From: Lamellibrachia satsuma
Lineage: Eukaryota; Annelida; Polychaeta; Sabellida; Siboglinidae
NCBI GenBank assembly: GCA_033239005.1
Contig: BSQZ01000011.1
Span: forward strand, 11,291,001-11,355,000
Direction: 5' to 3'
Length of the DNA: 64,000 nt
Part shown: positions 42,401 to 50,686 of the stretch, piece by piece
Position numbering within the stretch: position 1 is the first letter of the stretch
How the letters are laid out: the number at the start of each line of letters is the position of its first letter
Made by a program: the position numbers and the translations under genes
Notes under the pieces: generated by a model
Databases searched by the model: none
What the model was told of the DNA's origin: nothing
What the model saw: only the letters and a program-made list of their open reading frames with translations

Positions 42401-45400
42401 GGATCACCATCAACAACCGGCTGGATCTGGAGGAGTTATTCCGACATGACCTTCTGATCCTGTGTCCTGCCACGTTCAATGTCACGTTCCGTATCCCAAA
42501 CTGGGGCCAGCAACCCGACAAGACCTTCGACGTCCACTTTGAGGATTCGCAGCGTGGCTACGACGTCTACCTGACGCACATGCTCTTTGAGCAACAACAC
42601 GTTGCCGTGGAAACAGATCCGGTCACACTTGGCCGACTTCCAGGAATGTCTGGGGTTGTCTTTGGCACGGCTCTGGCCATCACGGGTGGCTTCCTTCTCG
42701 TGTGTCTCTTTCTGTACGTAAGTGTACAGACCTCTAGGCCAGCAGTCAAGAAACCACGCAGTCGCCAGTTAGCACAGAGCGTGTACGCTAGCTGCGACCA
42801 GGTGGATACTAATGAAACATACACAACATCTTCTTTGAAACAATTTCATAATCGGCGCAACGTGCTTATCGCTATCTATATTCTCGTGAGATTTGCCTAC
42901 AGCTTGATTTTTACGTTCACCGTGTTTTTTTCACTGCTGATGCTGTTCCTGAGGCCTGACTGCACACGGCTGTTGACGGTGGGCAACTTCCAACAGCAGC
43001 TGTACAACCGGTCAATATCTGTGACCAACAACATGAACAGATACAGCGACTCTGAGATGCTGTTGCAGACAGACCTGATGAATAACATGCAACATGCTTG
43101 CAGTCACTACATCGATGAGTTGATTCAGTCAATTGCTCGCCAGATGGAGGCACTGATGCTTCGTCAGCGCTCACCCGATACTTCCCGCAACCAGTCGACG
43201 CTCAGTCATCTGATGCAGAGTCGGGTGAACATTCTGATGCAGGAGTACACGTCGAAAGTCGAGAACTTCACACGAACATACAAATCGCGTATGGACAATA
43301 ATATCGTGCCAGCATTCACCCGATACAAAAAATACCTGCGGCATGTGCTGAGGAACGATTGGCTGAGTTTTCCACTGCGGCTTTTCAACCAGAGTTTATC
43401 GAGCGGGATGAAACAACAGCGGCTGCATGCGAGAATGCCACTCTCTGGGACCGAGGTTGACTTCGGGGTGTTCCTCGATATCGAAGAGGTTGACATCGTT
43501 CAAATGATGCCCATTCGATTCTGGCAAAGGTCTGTTATGATATCCCTTTCAGTTAGTGTGACATTATACATATGCAAATACTGTTTTTTCAAGTTGATAA
43601 AGACATGCATTAAAATATAAATACCATATTCAACCTATTAAGCGTACATGCCCTAATTAGTGTACACCCCTTTTTTAATCAACAGGATCCATAATTATTG
43701 TAATTTGACTAGTGTGGAACAACAGAAAAGTGTTGCCATCTGGTGTTAAGCAGTTGGCACCACTTTTCAGTTGTTCTACGCTAGTCACAAAACGATGCCA
43801 CTAGTGCTAAACAGTTACTTTATTGTCTAGAGAAACAAATTTTGGTGTATGCTTACAAGAGTAGATTCGCTGACTTTTTTCCTTGGCATTTTTTTCAAGC
43901 ATACTGTGCTTATTAGGTCGAATATGGTAAGTTAAGATATAACAAATAATTAAATATAGATATATAAGAAATAATATTGTTCTATACTGTACAGTGCTCT
44001 CATCCATCCAGACGACGTGGGATCAGTTAAACAGATTTTTGTAACTGCCATACATGTTAATTTTCAGAAATGCAAATGCAGGAGATTTATGTGTAAATCA
44101 GAGGAGCTCGGGGATATCGGAGAATTGTAGGTAAATTGGAGGGTCCAGGGTATTAGAGAGTTTTGCATAAATCAGAGTATTTCACATCCTCGACACTCTT
44201 AGAAATTATCACCATATCAGCTTTAGTTCCAACTTCACTGCATATGTACTATTAAATGATACACTTGTATGTTAATACATCTTTTGGCAGCAGAGAAATT
44301 CTTAGTGGAGTAGTAAAATATATAACATCGTTACAATGCTCTGATGATATACAACATTTTTCTCAACTCTTGAAATATATTATGGAACGACAAAAATCCC
44401 TTACCTAACAAGCAGTAGCCTACATATTTGATTACACTTAAGCAAGTAACATAATATTTACTGGCAGGGCTAGGACTGAAGCATTTTCTTTTTCTTCAAA
44501 GTTTGTGATCCTAGGGGATGGAGGCAGTTTTTGATGAAAACCGTTTTTATTGTCTTTTCATTCAGAATGTGCTCCGATTGTGACAATTACCAAATATATA
44601 TGAATTAAATAAAACTTGTATATAATTGGAGATGTATTGATGAGCAATATTTGAATTTGATATGCACATGTGCGCGATAATGGGGACCTTTCGTCTAATG
44701 TATATAAATAACTTCAACAACCGACAAAACACAAGGACACTGTTTAGCTAAGTTTCCTGGTCCACTCTGCACAAACCTGATTGAACTAACCCCGGCTGTT
44801 GTTGTGGGCGTGAGTAAAGGGAGGGACTGTTGTTGTGGGCGTGAGTAAAGGGAGGGACTGTTGTTGTGGGCGTGAGTAAAGGGAGGGACTGTTGTTGTGG
44901 GCGTGAGTAAAGGGAGGGACTGTTGTTGTGGGCGTGAGTAAAGGGAGGGACTGTTGTTGTGGGCGTGAGTAAAGGGAGGGACTGTTGTTGTGGGCGTGAG
45001 TAAAGGGAGGGACTGTTGTTGTGGGCGTGAGTAAAGGGAGGGGTTGTTGTTGTGGGCGTGAGTAAAGGGAGGGGCTGTTGTTGTGGGCGTGAGTAAAGGG
45101 AGGGACTGTTGTTGTGGGCGTGAGTAAAGGGAGGGACTGTTGTTGTGGGCGTGAGTAAAGGGAGGGATTGACAATCTTTTATTAGGCCACACAAAATATT
45201 TTTGGTTTCATCAGAAATCCTGGAGATTTGTTCTCCCAGACGGGAGAACAGGAGATTTGATAGATTCCCGGGAGTTTCCTGGCGAATCCAGGAGGCTTAG
45301 CATGTATAACAACTGCTTACATGTTTTATAAAATCATAAATATTCATTCACATAAGGGTGTCAAGATTATCTGATACTTGCCACAATTATATATTTTGGT

Positions 45401-48400
45401 TGCTATTGTTACTTATCAACAAAAACAAGAAATTCATCCCTTTGAAATTTAGTTTGTTGAGATAATATCTGTGTAGATTATGTACAATATTTTTTGCTTT
45501 AGACCCTAACCATAATGAGATTTCTTTTAAAAAAAAATTGTGCAATTTATTTGCAGTAGTGATGTCTGAGGTTAAAGGACATCAGTTTTGTGTAATTTTT
45601 TTACTTAAACTTTTACATCTTTAAGATATATAATGGCTAGTAAAATAATTACTTGAGGTTCACAATTTTTTCACAGTATAGCCTCAAGCAAAGACCTAGT
45701 GTAAAAAAGACAATATCAGGGAGGGCAATTTTAGTTGAGCCATTTTTCACTCTTTGATGTCAATGGGGCAATCATAGTCATAAGTCAAACTAGTTTTTAC
45801 TCCCATAAACTGTGATTATTAGTAGATCATTTTATACCAAGATAACATGTCTAACATGCATAGATAATTATACATAGCTGATTCAAATAGGGTTGCAGGG
45901 ATCGATCTGGAAAAAGACATACATGTGCCCTTCGGCCACATCAGAGGTATAACTATATGCCTTTGTGCAATTTTATGTGCCCCAAATTAATTTAATAAAA
46001 GTGCAATTAATTTGCATAACGTGGTAATTGTGAACATTACAGTTAATTTCATATTAGGCCAGTAATCATATTTGCAGTTTTTTATTACATTCAGTACATT
46101 TTATTTTGCTTGCTTGATAATTTGTTCTTCACGACATATGAGGTGTAGGCTATCTAAATATAAGATAGTTTTTACTTCTGCTAAAAAACTAAACACTTGA
46201 TGTTTTGTGTTTGTATGACTGCCCACATCTATGGGTATATTTAATATATTACCAATAATATCAACAACATGTACAGAGATCACTAGTTTATTTTTATCTG
46301 TAATGTAACTAAACAAGGTACTGAGTCTGTCCCACGTTTCATGGTCATGCCACTACTGTTTGAAATGACTTAACAAAAACAGGCTGTGTCTTATCAACGG
46401 GAACGGTACTTCAGTTGTCGATGTCGCCAATGACGTCCAAATGTCACTGGTCTCAACTCTCTCATGCACACTGTCAGTTTTCATAATTGTTTCAGCAACA
46501 ACAGTCTCGGCTATTGTTTGTCACTTTTTAGCCCATCCAACTAAGGTACCTTGTGAAGGTAGGGGAATGGGTCTTTTTGGGCGGCATTTTCACGGCATGT
46601 GGCTCGATCAGCGACAAATTAGGGGACGGCTATATGTTCCCCTAGCGGACAAATGACATACTACCCTAGAAGATAATTGATGTACTCCGGATAAAATATT
46701 AATTGTGCGGTACCGAAATGGCAACATGCGGGTTTGCGGTCGAACACCGACTGCACTTTAATTTTCTCAAATAAAACTTTGGTATTATATATCGCTCTTA
46801 TATAAATATGCATCACTAGGGCACACGCTGCAAAAAACAATGCAGCATTAAAAAATATGATGCGTCAATGATGCAAGGCCGCTGCCCAGATCAATCCCTG
46901 GGGTTGGTAAGCTGGCTCAAGTAACACTTAGTGTGGGGTAAGTTGAGCCACAGTGTTGCGTAAGTTGCATAAATTCTTTATTCGTATAATTTACGTAGGC
47001 CTTGTAAAAAAATTCATAACAATTAACTAACTCAACTAACACACCTACCCAATGGGTACAACACAACCCTGACATGTCTACGCGCTTAATTAATAAGGCG
47101 ACACACTTCTTAATTAATATTTATAGACTTATAGACAAATTGCATCCAGTGTAACAACTGCTAATATGTTGTAGCTATCCGATGTCCCAATTTGCTCGGA
47201 AAAATTAATTCCTTTATGCATTTTGGTGTAAAGAACACTCGTCTTTGTTCTTTAACTGCTGCTCAACTAATCCTCCCATGGGGCTTGGGTGGTTCAACTA
47301 GCCCCATTTCAACAATTAAGCTTATTTAATTAACTTCTCATTAATGCGCGAAGTGATGTAAATAATCTTCTTCTCTGAGCATAGTTAAGCCATTTTTAAG
47401 TACACAAACAATAAAGCCTGGTCACATGTGTTGATAGTTTACACACCAGCCGACATTAATCATAATTACCAAAAGTTTCAAAAACATCAATAAACATACT
47501 TTTAGCTCACGTTCTGGCTGTTGTGACAAATGTAACCTATTATACGTCAATAATGTTCAATAACATGTTTAGTCACTGGGTGGTACCGTGTAACTGTCGC
47601 TGCTGTAGTTTCCCGGGAAACATGGGTGGCTCAACTAACACTGCCCTAAGTGACTATTATTTCTTGTTACATAAACAATTCTGATAGTTTTTACAGTAAT
47701 AGAGTTTTGTATATTTCAGATACAACAACAGTCATCCGTCAACACCAGTGCTACCGATCCCAAACTGGACAAAGGATATATGTCAGCCGTCACTAAATGC
47801 CATCAACCCTCCCACAAAGGTGCCAACACATCACCTAGATTCTGTTAAATTCCGTGCCACCAGTAACGCTCCAGGCGTGTCAAAGGCCACCTCGAACATA
47901 TATCGGAAGGAGACTCACGACGAAGGCAGCCGAGATACGTTGACTTTCTCCATCGAGTTGTTTCTGCGGAACGATTTCATTGACATCCTTCGCGTCGTGT
48001 TTCTTGTGCTGGACGCCATCTTGTTTGTGTACCGTTTTAGTCACACATACTGCAGTGCTACTTCGCTTTGCTATGGATTCGATGACTGCCTGTCATTAGA
48101 TGGCAGTATCAACCATAATGGCGGTCGCGGAAGCGTGCGCAGCAACAGACAAAATAATGAATCGCACAAAAATTCTGGTCAGAATCATCTCGGTCAAAAC
48201 AGGACTAGTGACCAAACGCAGTACGACCCGATTCCTGGGGGTAATGTGGCAGAAAAACCACCACAGTTGCGTTCGTCGTTACGGACCCACAGCAGTGCAG
48301 ACGACACACATTCAAACGCGCATTCATCGCGTACAAAACCGGACTCGACGTTTTCGTCGAAACACCGAATGTGGCGATTATTCTGCCGATCCGCAGGGTT

Positions 48401-50633
48401 ACTCGTTCGCAGTAGTGCCATACCAAAACTACTCCTAGTTTGTGTCCTAGTGTTGGTAGTCTACAATGTGCTGGCACTGGTCAGTGACTACATCGATGTT
48501 GATCTGTTTCTGCGCAGTGGTGCTCTGGACGAGGTGCTAGGCCGGCTTGACCAGCATAGTGAGCAGACTGACCAGTACTTGGACATACAGGCTGACCACC
48601 TGAACGCTGTCAGTCTGAGGCACTACAGGATAGCCATGCAGATGGATCTCTTAAATGTGGAGGGATTGCTGGCTTTCTTCAATGCAGGTGTGTGGGGATG
48701 TAGTGCCATGTCACTGAGACCGGAGAGACTTACTGTGGGACTATGTCGATTAAATGTTAAAACTGTGTCAAAACTCCCACCTCAAATGATTTATCCCTTC
48801 ACAAACCAGGTTCATGTATCTGATGTTCAAATCAAATCTCAAAATGGTGGCCATTTATTTGTTACCATGGAAATGGGGTTCTGGCAGAAAAAAGTTCAAT
48901 ACATTTTTCACTCATTTCACTCATTCAATACATTTTTATGCTCTTAAGAAGGGGCATAAAAATGCAATCACTTTTTTCTCATCCTCGGTCAACAATAATT
49001 TAACAGTCTGCAATGCAACACTAGATAACACATTTGTACAAACAAACTAGCATGTTGTAGTGGGTAGCACAGGGTACCAGGTAAGTTTTTTATTCTAAGT
49101 GACTAAATACTGAAACAAATTCCAGAAAGTAGGTGATACTTTGATGTTTGTTTTACTGATGAATTTCTTACTGTTTTAGAACAGCACTGGCTGGTTGAGA
49201 ACTACATCAAAAAAGCCAGTGCTTTAGGTGTGATGTCAGACAAGGTCAAGATCACTCCGTTGACCCTTGCGACCCCAGTGCTTCCATGCAATTTTGCACC
49301 CATCCGGTCTGGTCATTATTCAGGTATGCTAGTCTATTAGTATTTAGTCAGGCACAATGGGTTCCATGCACTGCTTCAAAGCTGCCTTTTCCACCCCTAC
49401 CTCATCAGCTAACAATTCTATTTTATACATTCACACTACTAGCATTAACACAATCTTTTGACAGTTTGTTCCATTCATTTATCACCCTCTGTGAGAATTA
49501 GTAATTAGTACTTTCTCATGTCCAACCTTCAATGTTCCTTAACTAATGCTGCTTGGTGTTCTCTGGTTCTACTGCCTGATTTAAGTTTTAAAAACATTCC
49601 TATCAATATCCTCATAACCATTCACTATTATATGCATTTCTGTTTGGTCTCCTTTTAATCTCCTGCTCTCTGGTATTGTCAAACTACATTCTAATACGCG
49701 GCTTTCATAGCTAACGTCTCTCAATTCTGGAATAATTTTAATTGCTCTTCGTTGTATTCTTTCTAGCTTGTCTATGTCCTTACAATGTGGCCTCCATGCT
49801 TGTCTGTGTCCTTACAATGTGGCCTCCACACTTGTCTATGTCCTTACAATGTGGCCTCCATGCTTATCTATGTCCTTACAATGTGGCCTCCACGCTTGTC
49901 TATGTCCTTACAATGTGGCCTCCACGCTTGTCTATGTCCTTACAATGTGGCCTCCATGCTTGTCTATGTCTTTACAATGTGGCCTCCACGCTTGTCTATG
50001 TCCTTACAATGTGGCCTCCATGCTTGTCTATGTCCTTACAATGTGGCCTCCATCCTTGTCTATTTCCTTACAATGTGGCCTCCATGCTTGTCTATGTCCT
50101 TACAATGTGGCCTCCATGCTTGTCTATGTCCTTACAATGTGGCCTCCATGCTTGTCTATGTCCTTACAATGTGGCCTCCATGATTGTCTGTGTCCTTACA
50201 ATGTGGGCTCCATGCTTGTCTATGTCCTTACAATGTGGCCTCCTTGGCTTGTATACAATATTCTCCTAATTAGCCCTGTTATTTGTTGACCTTTCGAAGC
50301 AGCAATCCCACGTTGCTCTGAAACTTTCATGTCAGCACTAAATGTTACTCCTAAGTCCTTTTTTGTGGTTCTACGTATTACAGCATCCCCCATTTTATAT
50401 TCTTCATGTTTAACATGTCTTGTGTATATGCATTTACACTTCCTAAAATTTAATAACATTTGCCATTTTCTGACCATTTAACCAATGTATCTAGATCATC
50501 CTGTAAACTTTGTTTATCTGTATCATTTGTAACCTTTCTGAATACTTTTTGTGTCATCTGCAACTTTCAGATATGTCATCTTCCAAATCATTTATATATA
50601 CCGGGTATATATATATATATATGTGTGTGTATG

Positions 50634-50686
<53 letters not shown>

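Larger units (their letters stand above)
43530..47719 (+). other. Gene 1 intron 11
   Basis: It holds a MITE directly after the exon, a 31-bp minisatellite and otherwise A+T-rich sequence. The patch at about 46370-46680 is less A+T-rich and may be an unrecognised old element. Confidence 0.6.

Noticed and set aside
44695..45194. Pro/Thr/His/Gln-rich minus-strand frames
   Set aside because: Pure 31-bp repeat translation.
48688..48947. Extension of exon 12 as a terminal exon
   Set aside because: The donor at 48688 joins exon 13 in frame and restores the loop and fifth span; the extension has intron-like composition.
49742..50289. Three overlapping plus-strand frames of 132-175 codons
   Set aside because: A 32-bp repeat rotates the same peptide through all frames; the sequence belongs to a minus-strand LINE.
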